DNA of 64,000 bases, taken from Linnemannia schmuckeri. Lineage: Eukaryota > Mortierellomycota > Mortierellomycetes > Mortierellales > Mortierellaceae. Shown piece by piece: positions 45,407 through 56,640 of the stretch (positions within the stretch are counted from its first letter, which is position 1; each line of letters starts with the position of its first letter). The DNA lies in assembly GCA_029449235.1 (NCBI GenBank), contig JANATG010000002.1, positions 2,914,001 through 2,978,000 on the forward strand, written 5' to 3'. The notes beneath the pieces were generated by a model, which worked only from the letters and a program-made list of their open reading frames with translations, was not told the DNA's origin and searched no databases. The position numbers were made by a program, and so were the translations under genes.

Positions 45407-47973
45407 CAAGAAGAGGAAGAAGAGGAGCGGCGCCCTCGCTGGGACCTGGATAGGGGCGAGCAAGATTCTTCGTGAGTGCCATTAATGCGTCCGTCCGGCG
45501 AGAGAGAAAATGGGAGGAGACCACATACTCGACCCACTCGCATCCGCAGGCCGAGTAGCCATGTCGAAGGTATCCGACCGCAGACAAGTTGTATATGAAA
45601 ATAGCCACAAAAGAAAAGAAAAAAAAGGGTTAGAGTGTTGCTTTCAACTGTAGCTGACAGCCTCACACCCCCAGCGATTTGTTCCCCAAGAAGGAAAAGG
45701 CGAGGCTGACTTGAGAAGGACGAGACAGCAATGGCCACTATTACCCAGCCTCAACGGACCCCTAAGAGTGTTGTTCATGGCACCCTTAGTACGAACTTTT
45801 TTACCCCTTTGGATTTGTCGACTCCGGCAACAGGGAGCACAGGCAGCTAGGCCATGATCTTCACTGCCTGGGCTATCCTGCACTACGGTGACCACCGCTA
45901 AGCGATATCCAGAAAGGGTAATCCCCTAGCCCACTTCGGACTGGTTCTACCTTAGGCTCATGCAGTCAGTCGGCAATCCGGAACACTGAATACCATCCCA
46001 AGCTGTCCTGCCATCCTCTTGTGTTTGTAGAACTGCATACAGAAAATAGAAAAGTAATTAGTTCAATTACCTTTGTGTTGTTTTTCCTGTGCACTGACGG
46101 TGACGTTTCTGGGCACCAAGAGAGTTCAGGCAGCAAAGTGAGGGCGTCCTCTTGATGGTGGCGAGGTGCTTGCAGAGAAATTCGAAAGGTGGTCGCAGAG
46201 AAATCCGAGACGTTGTTGCTGCTATTCCTCGTAAATGCCAATAATGCGGTCAATAATGCGGTCAATAATGCGGTCGTCCGACGAGAGTGAAAATGGGAAA
46301 AGAAATCCGCGGACCCGGTGTATCGTTATCGACGGATTTCCAAGGCGAGAGAGGATGTTGGTGTTGTGTCGAAGGTGGTATTTTGACGGCAGAGGAGGCG
46401 GAGATAAAGACTAGGTCTATCTTGTGTCCTTGCGCTTCTTTTGTTTCCCGTCCAAGCCGATGCGCCCAGAGGAGACGACCTGGGCCCGAGAGAGAGACGC
46501 TGACACTTCCACCGTAGTGTCCTGGCGGCGAGGAGAGTCGAGGGTAGAGGCTGAGCTCTTCCTGTGTCCTGTTATTCGCTGGCAGGGTCCAGCTGAGGGA
46601 GGTAGTATGTGCTGGCCTTAATAAGCAGTCCCAGAGGCAGGATGGCGACCGAGGCGACCGAGGCGACAGTGGCGAGGAGCTGTTGATTTCTCTCCTGATT
46701 CCTTGTTCCGAAGGGCAAGCAATCGACTGGAGCCAGCAGAGAAGGACGGTTGGTTGAGAGTCGAGCAGATGGAGACATTCACTGTCATCGGACGCGAAAG
46801 GCTATACGAACCGCGTGTGACGATCATGTGTTGATATAGCTCCTGTTTCCTGACGCCGCGTGCATGCTCGAGGGTCCTGGGCGTTGCGGGAGAGCTGGCG
46901 GTCGATCTGAGCCGGTAAGGAAGGTCGGGAGTGCTGTCGATGGGAAGATGGCGATTCGGGGGGTGGGTGGAGGGTGGAGTGGAGGGAAGATGTGAAAAGA
47001 GATCTCCCGGGGGTCTCTTCATGATATAGCAAAAAGTACGCAGTAGAGCCGTGTAAACGAGTCCTCGCAGTAGAGCCGTGTAAGGAGACTCGCAGTGGAC
47101 CCTTGTAAAAGAGTACGCAATAGAAGCATGTAATAGCATGTAATAGCATTTGGCGCATGGTCCTAGACAAAGAAGTGACCTAAAAACCTCCGTTGAGGCT
47201 CTGTCGATCGGCCTGACTTTAGCGAGCAATTGAGTTGCCAAAAAAGAGCAGCACAATATCATTATGAACCCAGAGATGTGCACCAAGTCCAGGACAGATA
47301 CCAGACGGCATTCAGTCCCTACGTTGTAAGAGTGAATGAACAACAACAAAGGTGCCATGGTCGAGAGAGGGTCACCGACATAAAAGCGGAGGTGTAAGGT
47401 GCGAGGGAAATTTTTCAACGGTCGCCGATCAACAATGCTTAGCAGTTTCGGATATGTCTTGTTTATGCGCGGCTGCGTAAAAATAAACTTTTCACGGATC
47501 AAAGTTTGAACGATTGCTTGCACTTTGCTTTACACCCATTTTTGTTCTGGTCGTTCTTCATTTTCAAAAATTAAAAAGAAGGATGAGTGTCCACAGGCAC
47601 AAAGTAGGCACAGGCGCAGGAAATACTGCAAAAGAGAGCGAGCGGTCGTGGAGCTTGTTGACGGTGATGGCAGCGCACAAAAAAAAATGAACGAGTCATG
47701 AATGAGAGCTTCTCACTCCATGCACTGGAACATGACAGGGAGGAGATAAAGTAGAATTCAAATTCAGGTACAAACATATAACATATTGTTTCATCCTCTG
47801 TGGAACCACAACGATAGAAAGAAAATCGTTAACGGCGCTTTTGAGCTTGACTGTGATAAACACTAAGGAAATACAGGAAGTGGGGTGCATCGATAAGTAA
47901 ACAATACTGATAATCCGCTTTGTTGCTTAGTCACCACCAATCATCAGCCGACGAACATTTCCTGTTTGCACTC

Positions 47974-49678
47974 GAAAGATATATATTCAGGTGGAATAGT
48001 ATTATCTCAACATCATCTCTCTCAATCCCACAAATGTCGATGTTCGGGTCTTCCTGGAGCTGATGAGAACAAGACCCATGGAACCTAATCTCGGAGACAG
48101 CCAAGGTCCGCGCGATGCTAGAGATGGGCAGGAAGGGCTAGGTTGAACACCAGATCGAGATCAAATGGACAGTGCAAAGATCGGTTGAATTGATGGCAGC
48201 TTCGGTGGTAGGAAGACACAACAGTCATACTGATAGGGGGCGCCCATGCGGAAGAGAGTAAGCGACTCAGTCGGCCGTCGTTGTTTATGCTAGCTGTCCT
48301 TGAGTCCCGTGCCGTTTTCCCGGCTTGAGCTTACTCCTTAGGTCTGTTGGTCGATGTCTTCAAGGGAGTAGCTGTTGTTATTCGGATCATTTGTACGACA
48401 CCTCCTCTTGCGAGGTCTGGGATGCATCGATGTGATGACTTGATAGGTAGTAGATGGTATAGATGAAAACAACGCAGTCGTTGGTGATGTTCGTTGAGGT
48501 CGCTTGATCCTAAAGTTCTGTCATAGCATAACTGTGTTGGTTTGCAAAGGATATGTATGTACGAGTATGCGTGGGTGGTGAAGAGATCAAAGGTGGTGGA
48601 CAGGCGGAGGAGAAGAGACCAAAAAGTGAAAGATAAAGACGTGCGAGACGGAGCAGAGTCAAGCAAAAGGTTCTGGCTGCATATCACTGACTCTCGCTCA
48701 AAAGCATACTTATATACCGTTGCCTGCACATCAGCGATGAATGGGGGATACGGCGGTGTTGAGCAGTGAAGGCAGGAAAGAATGTGAGATCGACAAAAGA
48801 AGGGGGTGTATGCATGTCGTACATACAAGTCATAGCGGCCTTGGGGACCGAGGTCAAACGAACCGAAGCGAAGACATAATCGTGTGAATGAAAAGGGGCG
48901 ACAGGAAGGGATGAAAGAACAAGCCAACGGATGAAGGTAGGGATGAGGATGACGGAAGAATGGAGATTTTGTCGCGTTTTTCCATTGACTGTTTTTACCT
49001 TGTTCCGCGGTTTTGAGATCACGTCCTTGTACAACAACCACCGAGCTTTTTTACGTTCCACGCGATCAGTGGTGATGAGAACGAAAAAGGAAAACCGAAA
49101 AGGAAAAGGCCGCTCCACTGGCACGACCAGTCGAAAACACTAACAGAATCGATAACGGGAACCAAGCTGACATTATATTCCGCAGCCAGTTGATCAACGG
49201 AAAACAGCGCGTCACTTTTTCTGATCAGCGAAAACCTAAAGACCAAAAAAGGTACGGAAAAATGCGCTAGATAGAAAATTGCCATCACGAGCCAAGATTT
49301 GACCAAAACAACTCTTAATTCAGGGCGAGGTAAAGGTACTGTGCAAATGCATGCACGCATTTATCTCGGCAACCGTGCATCGGGGAGGGGTGGTTCGAGC
49401 GGCGATCGAGAGGGAATCTGGCGTGCTATCGTTCCATGGCCGAGGCAAGTCATTACCAGTAGAAGAATTGAGAGATAGAATGAAAACAAAACGTTAGATC
49501 AATAGATGGCTCTTCCGTGTCGATGTACTTTGTCCAAGTCGCATCACTTTCCAACGGATGTCTTCTTCGCTCGAGTGCGGGCTGATAACGAATGAATGCC
49601 AAGTAAAATATAAAAGATTCCATTTTCCTCACTCTTGAGGTGGGGAATATATTGGGTCTATTGAAAACCATCTCTGGG
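47974..49678. other. Spacer of the inverted repeat, upstream of the kinase gene
   Basis: Unique sequence between the arms and upstream of the kinase gene. A 236-codon minus-strand frame at 48331-49041 is Ser/Leu/Pro/His-rich with no domain or splice support and is not called. Otherwise I see nothing supportable. Confidence 0.45.
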
Positions 49679-49686
49679 TATAAAAG
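49679..49686 (+). promoter_or_regulatory. TATA box of the kinase gene
   Basis: TATAAAAG 83 bp before the ATG at 49769, followed by a CT-rich leader (TCTTTTTCCCTTATC). Confidence 0.65.
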
Positions 49687-49768
49687 GACATCCCATTGCC
49701 ACCATTTTTACTTCTTTTTCCCTTATCTTTCCCCTTCCGTTTTCCCTTCAAATCATCCCATTGTCAAC

Positions 49769-52700
49769 ATGTCTGAGCAAGATAACAAACGCAAGAACCC
49801 GCCCTCACCTGCTACCCCTTCCACCTCGCAACCAGTCTCCCCCTCATCTGTCCCTCCATCACCTGTGCGACCGCGACCAGGAGAAGCCTCGCCAGATTCA
49901 CCTTCATCTCGCCCTCGACCAGGGATGGCCTCTCCAGGCTCCCCATCTTCCCGTCCTCCCCTCCCTCTCCCAACTTACTTGCTCTCACGACCATCGGGTG
50001 ATATTTCTTCTGTTCCTATCACGTCTCCTATGGGACCCCCGCACCAGGCTCGACCTTCGCGCGTTTCGAGTAGGGCTGGCTCCTCCTCGTCATCCTTGTC
50101 AAAGCCGTCGTTGGTCATGTCCGAACAAATGCCGTTCAGTTTTGGGACCGCCAACCGCTACAAGAGGTATCCTGCGCCCCATCCTGCCCGTCCCCATCCA
50201 CGGCCCCCTCCTCCCCGCCCGCGTCCGCCTCAGTCTGTGCCTGCTACGCCGTCGACATCAAGACTGCCTCGCCCCGCACCCTCCTCTGGGCAGCTGCCAG
50301 CCATCTTCCATCCAGTGAGTGACCCTCAGATTGAGGGATCCTCAAGGTCAAGTCGCCGAAGCGGTCGTCAGACTGCTGGTATCGCCAAGGCAGGCGCTCC
50401 CGCTCTTTCTCCATCTCCTGCACCTCCTTCATCTCCTGCCCCTCCTTCATCTCCTGCCCCTCCTCCATCTCCCGTCCCTCCTCCATGTCTCACCTCTTCT
50501 CCGTCTCCATCGCCAAAGAAGCTCCCGTCCTTGGCGTCTCAGTCAGTCCCTACGCCCGCGCCCAGCGAGTCGCGTCCGACGTTCTCACCCCCCCAGACTG
50601 TGAGTTCTCGGCGAGCTGAGGACCAGCCAGGCTACATCGAGCCTTTGGAGGTAATGATAAAGGCAATAAGATTCTGAACTACTGCTGTGGATCTTGCTCG
50701 GTTCGCCATCAATCCTGTCCCACCTATTGCGATCCATTTGATTGCCTCTAACCTTACGCTCGCTTTTTGTTGCCTGTGTGCTTTGATAGGTCTACGTCGA
50801 TAGTAGCGCGGGGAACAAATACGTCTATTTGGAGACGATCTTTGCTGTAAGTAATCGACAGTGAATAAGGAGGGAGCGAGGGGAGAGTCAAGGTAGAGAG
50901 AAGAATAGGACTGTGCGAGAAGGAGGATATATACGAGAGAATAAGAGGAGTGAGGAATAATGGAGGCTGAATAAGAGAAAAAGAAGGAGAGAAGTGTGGG
51001 AGAAAAGACTTACACTTGGGAGAAGACAAAGAGTGCTGGAAAAGTAAAATGTAGGTGAGAAAGAAAGGAGGGGCAAGTGGGAGAACAGAGCACGAGACAA
51101 GAAGAGGGGTGCGGGATAAATGAAGTGTTGGTGAGGGAAGAAGAACGAGAGAGTGGGACAAGAGGAGGGTGAAGAAAAAGAAAAAAATTGGTGGCAAAAA
51201 TTTTGGCTGTTGTCGGGCATTGGGCTAATGCACTTTTTTTTTTTGCTTGGGCTTTGATCGCTTTTAGGGAGCTCAAGGGACCGCCATCAAGGCACTGGCG
51301 AGTGGAAGAGGATGGCCCGAGGCAACGGTGGTCTGCCTCAAGTTGATGAAGGAGGAGAAGAAAGTTAGCGTAAGTCAAACATGCATCAATGATGTTGTCT
51401 CGTGTTTGCTTTCTCATTCCTCGAATGAAAACAAAAGAATGAATATGAGGCATTTCATCAACTTACATTCATATTCCAATTGGCCTGTCTATTTGATGAA
51501 TAGTGGGAGCGGGAGCGGGACATGTATCGCATCGCCATGCGACGTGATCTCGAGGATCCCAGCCGCGAGATCCCCGGCCAGAAGTACTTGCTCAAGTACT
51601 TTGGCGCGTTCTTCCAGGAGGGTCAGTATGTCCTCGTGCTCCAGTTGGCAGAGCAAGTAAGAAGAATGGATCTCACTAGCCTTCGCTCTACTTTGAAATA
51701 ATTTGATCCACGGTTGATTAGCAGGCCGACAATGACAATAGTGTATTGCCTTGTCTGACCACCATTCCTGTTGCTCTACTCTGACATATTAAAATAGAGC
51801 CTTACGAAATACATCCTCAAGCAAGGGGCCAAGGTCTCGCGCCGAGCGATGCAGGATCTCATCCGTGATGTATGCCGCGGATTGGACTGTCTTCACTCAC
51901 AGTGGATGATAGTCCATCGGGACATCAAACCGGACAACATTTTGTTGACCGGGTCCCGGGAGATCCTCATCGCCGATTTCGGAATCGCAGGTCGGGTTAA
52001 CAAAAGGGGGGAGCTGAAGTAGGTGTCCAAGCTTGTTCTGAATGTGTCTTGAGGAAAAGAGATCTGTAACGCTTGTCAATCGCGCGCTACATCTAATCAG
52101 ACTTTTGTTTTGCATGACCATAGGGGCTGGATGGGGACCCCCCCTTTTATGGCTCCGAAGATCACGAAGGAGAAGTCGTGTCGCTACAGGACGTCCGTCG
52201 ACGCCTACTCCCTCGGAATGCTTATGCATTTCGTCATTTGCAGGAAGTTGCCGGAGACGGACGAAAAGACGAATGAACTGATCAACGCGATCACGTAAGT
52301 ATATTTAATCGCATGCTGCCTTTGACAGAAACGTGGTGTTGTATTCCAGCTGTCTACAGATTCATAACCCCCAAAACGTCCCCGTGTTCACTTGAGGATA
52401 GCGACTGGGACGAGGCCAAGGAACTAGTAGACAATCTCCTCGACAAGGTCCCTCATGCTCGCTTCACCATGAAGCAAGCTCTGGAGCGGCTTTTCTTCTC
52501 TCACGACCCGGGCAACGTCAACGCCGCTGGCGAAGATCTGGACTCGGCAGAGGTCACGTCCACTAAGGACGAGGGCAACGATGCCAATCGAGAGGGCGAC
52601 ACTGCTCCACAACAGGAGCCAGTGGTCATCGCGGTGTCACAGGAGAAGGGAGAGAAGGAGAAAGCAAGAGTTCCTGCTGCAAGTCTTAACCAGAAAATCG

Positions 52701-52789
52701 TTGTCCTCGAGGCTGGTGACCGAGGTTATGTAGAGGAAGGTGCCGATCCCGAGATGAGAGTCGAGAGGAAGGTGCCGATCCCGAGATGA
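49769..52789 (+). CDS. Serine/threonine protein kinase with proline-rich N-terminus
   Basis: Seven exons (49769-50650, 50790-50846, 51268-51369, 51504-51656, 51798-52018, 52124-52294, 52360-52789), all in phase, give 671 aa. Residues 1-290 are Pro/Ser-rich and probably disordered (repeats of SPAPPSSPAPP). The kinase domain covers about 295-550: a loose glycine loop (FAGAQGTAIKAL), the ATP lysine in VVCLKLMKEE (about 338), HRDIKPDN (438-445), DFG (458-460), GTPPFMAPK (the usual APE is APK) and DAYSLGML. All catalytic residues are present. The tail is acidic. A 32-bp tandem duplication (52733-52796) shifts the last frame so that the protein stops at 52789. With one unit the frame would run to 52893. 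AATAAA lies at 52982. Target unknown. The gene occupies most of the spacer of the giant inverted repeat. Confidence 0.8.
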
Positions 52790-52796
52790 GAGTCGA
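52733..52796. repeat. Frame-shifting 32-bp tandem duplication in the kinase gene
   Basis: Two exact 32-bp units (each starting GAGGAAGGTGCCGATCCC) at 52733-52764 and 52765-52796. Because 32 is not a multiple of three, the second copy is read out of frame and ends at 52789. Confidence 0.95.
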
Positions 52797-54781
52797 GAGG
52801 GAGGCCGAAGAGAAGGTCGAAGAGAAGGAGGAGGACGTCATTACCAAGGAGGGCAAAGGTGCTGAGAAGACCACCGAGCTCCCTAAACCCTGATTTTCTG
52901 TCGCTTTTGCGTTTTCTTTTTTTTTTTTTTTCTTTGCTCTTCCATTTTTTTCTTTTCTTCGATTTTGTTTGCGTCCTCGCTAATAAATGAACTGGACGCT
53001 GGTAGTAGAACCAAGTTCAGATATCCAACCGATGGTGTCGGCGAAGAAGAGAATCTAATCTGCGATTGACTTTGAGTGCAAACAGGAAATGTTCGTCGGC
53101 TGATGATTGGTGGTGACTAAGCAACAAAGCGGATTATCAGTATTGTTTACTTATCGATGCACCCCACTTCCTGTATTTCCTTAGTGTTTATCACAGTCAA
53201 GCTCAAAAGCGCCGTTAACGATTTTCTTTCTACCGTTGTGGTTCCACAGAGGATGAAACAATATGTTATATGTTTGTACCTGAATTTGAATTCTACTTTA
53301 TCTCCTCCCTGTCATGTTCCAGTGCATGGAGTGAGAAGCTCTCATTCATGACTCGTTCATTTTTTTTTGTGCGCTGCCATCACCGTCAACAAGCTCCACG
53401 ACCGCTCGCTCTCTTTTGCAGTATTTCCTGCGCCTGTGCCTACTTTGTGCCTGTGGACACTCATCCTTCTTTTTAATTTTTGAAAATGAAGAACGACCAG
53501 AACAAAAATGGGTGTAAAGCAAAGTGCAAGCAATCGTTCAAACTTTGATCCGTGAAAAGTTTATTTTTACGCAGCCGCGCATAAACAAGACATATCCGAA
53601 ACTGCTAAGCATTGTTGATCGGCGACCGTTGAAAAATTTCCCTCGCACCTTACACCTCCGCTTTTATGTCGGTGACCCTCTCTCGACCATGGCACCTTTG
53701 TTGTTGTTCATTCACTCTTACAACGTAGGGACTGAATGCCGTCTGGTATCTGTCCTGGACTTGGTGCACATCTCTGGGTTCATAATGATATTGTGCTGCT
53801 CTTTTTTGGCAACTCAATTGCTCGCTAAAGTCAGGCCGATCGACAGAGCCTCAACGGAGGTTTTTAGGTCACTTCTTTGTCTAGGACCATGCGCCAAATG
53901 CTATTACATGCTATTACATGCTTCTATTGCGTACTCTTTTACAAGGGTCCACTGCGAGTCTCCTTACACGGCTCTACTGCGAGGACTCGTTTACACGGCT
54001 CTACTGCGTACTTTTTGCTATATCATGAAGAGACCCCCGGGAGATCTCTTTTCACATCTTCCCTCCACTCCACCCTCCACCCACCCCCCGAATCGCCATC
54101 TTCCCATCGACAGCACTCCCGACCTTCCTTACCGGCTCAGATCGACCGCCAGCTCTCCCGCAACGCCCAGGACCCTCGAGCATGCACGCGGCGTCAGGAA
54201 ACAGGAGCTATATCAACACATGATCGTCACACGCGGTTCGTATAGCCTTTCGCGTCCGATGACAGTGAATGTCTCCATCTGCTCGACTCTCAACCAACCG
54301 TCCTTCTCTGCTGGCTCCAGTCGATTGCTTGCCCTTCGGAACAAGGAATCAGGAGAGAAATCAACAGCTCCTCGCCACTGTCGCCTCGGTCGCCTCGGTC
54401 GCCATCCTGCCTCTGGGACTGCTTATTAAGGCCAGCACATACTACCTCCCTCAGCTGGACCCTGCCAGCGAATAACAGGACACAGGAAGAGCTCAGCCTC
54501 TACCCTCGACTCTCCTCGCCGCCAGGACACTACGGTGGAAGTGTCAGCGTCTCTCTCTCGGGCCCAGGTCGTCTCCTCTGGGCGCATCGGCTTGGACGGG
54601 AAACAAAAGAAGCGCAAGGACACAAGATAGACCTAGTCTTTATCTCCGCCTCCTCTGCCGTCAAAATACCACCTTCGACACAACACCAACATCCTCTCTC
54701 GCCTTGGAAATCCGTCGATAACGATACACCGGGTCCGCGGATTTCTTTTCCCATTTTCACTCTCGTCGGACGACCGCATTA

Positions 54782-55090
54782 TTGACCGCATTATTGACCG
54801 CATTATTGGCATTTACGAGGAATAGCAGCAACAACGTCTCGGATTTCTCTGCGACCACCTTTCGAATTTCTCTGCAAGCACCTCGCCACCATCAAGAGGA
54901 CGCCCTCACTTTGCTGCCTGAACTCTCTTGGTGCCCAGAAACGTCACCGTCAGTGCACAGGAAAAACAACACAAAGGTAATTGAACTAATTACTTTTCTA
55001 TTTTCTGTATGCAGTTCTACAAACACAAGAGGATGGCAGGACAGCTTGGGATGGTATTCAGTGTTCCGGATTGCCGACTGACTGCATGAG
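54782..55090 (+). pseudogene. Possible spliced coding remnant in the right arm (also 45957-46265 -)
   Basis: A frame ending VHRKNNTK meets a good short intron (AAG then GTAATTGAAC; acceptor TTCTGTATGCAG before TTCTAC) and continues in phase as FYKHKRMAGQLGMVFSVPDC to a TGA. The short intron looks genuine, but I can assign no family and no clear start. The CGCATTATTGAC unit is repeated three times at its 5' edge. Confidence 0.3.
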
Positions 55091-55642
55091 CCTAAGGTAG
55101 AACCAGTCCGAAGTGGGCTAGGGGATTACCCTTTCTGGATATCGCTTAGCGGTGGTCACCGTAGTGCAGGATAGCCCAGGCAGTGAAGATCATGGCCTAG
55201 CTGCCTGTGCTCCCTGTTGCCGGAGTCGACAAATCCAAAGGGGTAAAAAAGTTCGTACTAAGGGTGCCATGAACAACACTCTTAGGGGTCCGTTGAGGCT
55301 GGGTAATAGTGGCCATTGCTGTCTCGTCCTTCTCAAGTCAGCCTCGCCTTTTCCTTCTTGGGGAACAAATCGCTGGGGGTGTGAGGCTGTCAGCTACAGT
55401 TGAAAGCAACACTCTAACCCTTTTTTTTCTTTTCTTTTGTGGCTATTTTCATATACAACTTGTCTGCGGTCGGATACCTTCGACATGGCTACTCGGCCTG
55501 CGGATGCGAGTGGGTCGAGTATGTGGTCTCCTCCCATTTTCTCTCTCGCCGGACGGACGCATTAATGGCACTCACGAAGAATCTTGCTCGCCCCTATCCA
55601 GGTCCCAGCGAGGGCGCCGCTCCTCTTCTTCCTCTTCTTGCT

Positions 55643-55721
55643 CCTCCTCCTCCTCCTCCTCCTCCTCCTCCTCCTCCTCCTCCTCCTCCTCCTCCTCCTC
55701 CTCCTCCTCCTCCTCCTCCAT
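55643..55721. repeat. TCC trinucleotide microsatellite (right arm)
   Basis: About 26 TCC units; counterpart of the GGA tract in the left arm. Confidence 0.9.
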
Positions 55722-56234
55722 ATGGGCTATAGTTTGGATATAGACAGGATTCATAATCTTTTATATAATTTATTCTTATCTAACTATCCAGATAACTTAC
55801 GTTCTTCATCCTTATAACCACCGTGGACTCTCGGACATTAAGATCACCACTACCGCCGTCTTTGGCTGGAAGAGCAGACATGGAACAGGATATTCAGGGG
55901 AACAAGGATGCAATAAAGGCGAGTAGGCTCACATTATGAAGGGAATATTTCTTTTCTAATCAATGCAGGGTTGGGTTTAACTCTGAAGAGGAGACGGAGA
56001 GGGAGAATCTCCTAACGGGAAAATGCTCAGCGAAGCCCGATCGCCAGGGCAGCTCAACCTGCAGACGGTTCTCCAGGGCCGCCGTGGGCCTGAAGAAAGC
56101 CTTTTATATGCGTTCATTGCATGGACGGCATATCCAGTCGGGAACATCATGGCCTGAGCTGGTTGCGGGGGCCTGAAATACAAATCATGGCATGTGAAAG
56201 GTCATACCTGAAGTAGGTTGGGCGTCGGCCAAAG

Positions 56235-56265
<31 letters not shown>

Positions 56266-56329
56266 AAGACCGATACTTTCGACGGGGAAACGTACCCTGG
56301 GCAACACAGGCCATAGTGTCGTCGGCTTC

Positions 56330-56640
56330 TTGTGATGATATTATTGTGGTCCCAAAACTTTGTTTGCCCACTATATGAACAAGAGCCAGCAGTCGTCTCC
56401 CTATGATAATCTTCCGACGGATGTACCATTCCCGTCTATAGATTCAAGGCGCTTTGGAGATGGCTGTGTATGCATGCCAGGCTCTCTTGGCCTCTGCCAC
56501 GTGTGTGCACAACAATGCAGTCTTTGGACCGCATCTGGCCTGTTTCCAGAGTTGCGGCATATCGTTGACATTTCTCCACTCCACACCTTCATGAAGAACA
56601 ACAACTACTTGACCGCTTGCTTGCATAGCGATGCAAAAAA
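56330..56640 (+). pseudogene. Eroded coding segment in the right arm
   Basis: Same frame as described for 44409-44719. Downstream on this strand follow exon-like pieces: one ending in a GC-type donor (CTGAAAG|GCAAGTAG, about 56806), a CGACAG acceptor near 56870, and a segment between TTTTCAG (about 57459) and GTAAGTG (about 57647). The last begins with a duplicated 27-bp-spaced motif (CATCCTTTGCCTTGG, CTATCCTTTGCCTCGG). Together they suggest a decayed multi-exon gene. Confidence 0.35.

Larger units (their letters stand above)
42955..47973. repeat. Left arm of a giant inverted repeat (about 5.02 kb)
   Basis: The segment from CAGAGAACGACAGAGG at 42955 to the GCACTC ending at 47973 recurs in reverse complement at 53074-58094. 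Outside these points the sequences differ at once (TTTG against GCCC outside; GAAAG against AAAGT inside). Differences I can see: A at 47814 against C at 53233 (one Ile/Thr change in a frame), one fewer triplet in the GGA/TCC tract, and one base more in a T run near 44784-44817. I see no target-site duplication. Confidence 0.95.

Noticed and set aside
46618..47523. 301-codon frame in the left arm (and 53524-54429 in the right)
   Set aside because: No domain, irregular composition, and short repeated codon blocks. Presence in both arms is not independent evidence because the arms are copies.
48331..49041. 236-codon minus-strand frame in the spacer
   Set aside because: Composition is Ser/Leu/Pro/His-rich, typical of antisense of purine-rich DNA. 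No motif, start context or splice support.
55572..55754. Poly-Glu, poly-Pro and poly-Ser frames
   Set aside because: All are readings of the GGA/TCC microsatellite.
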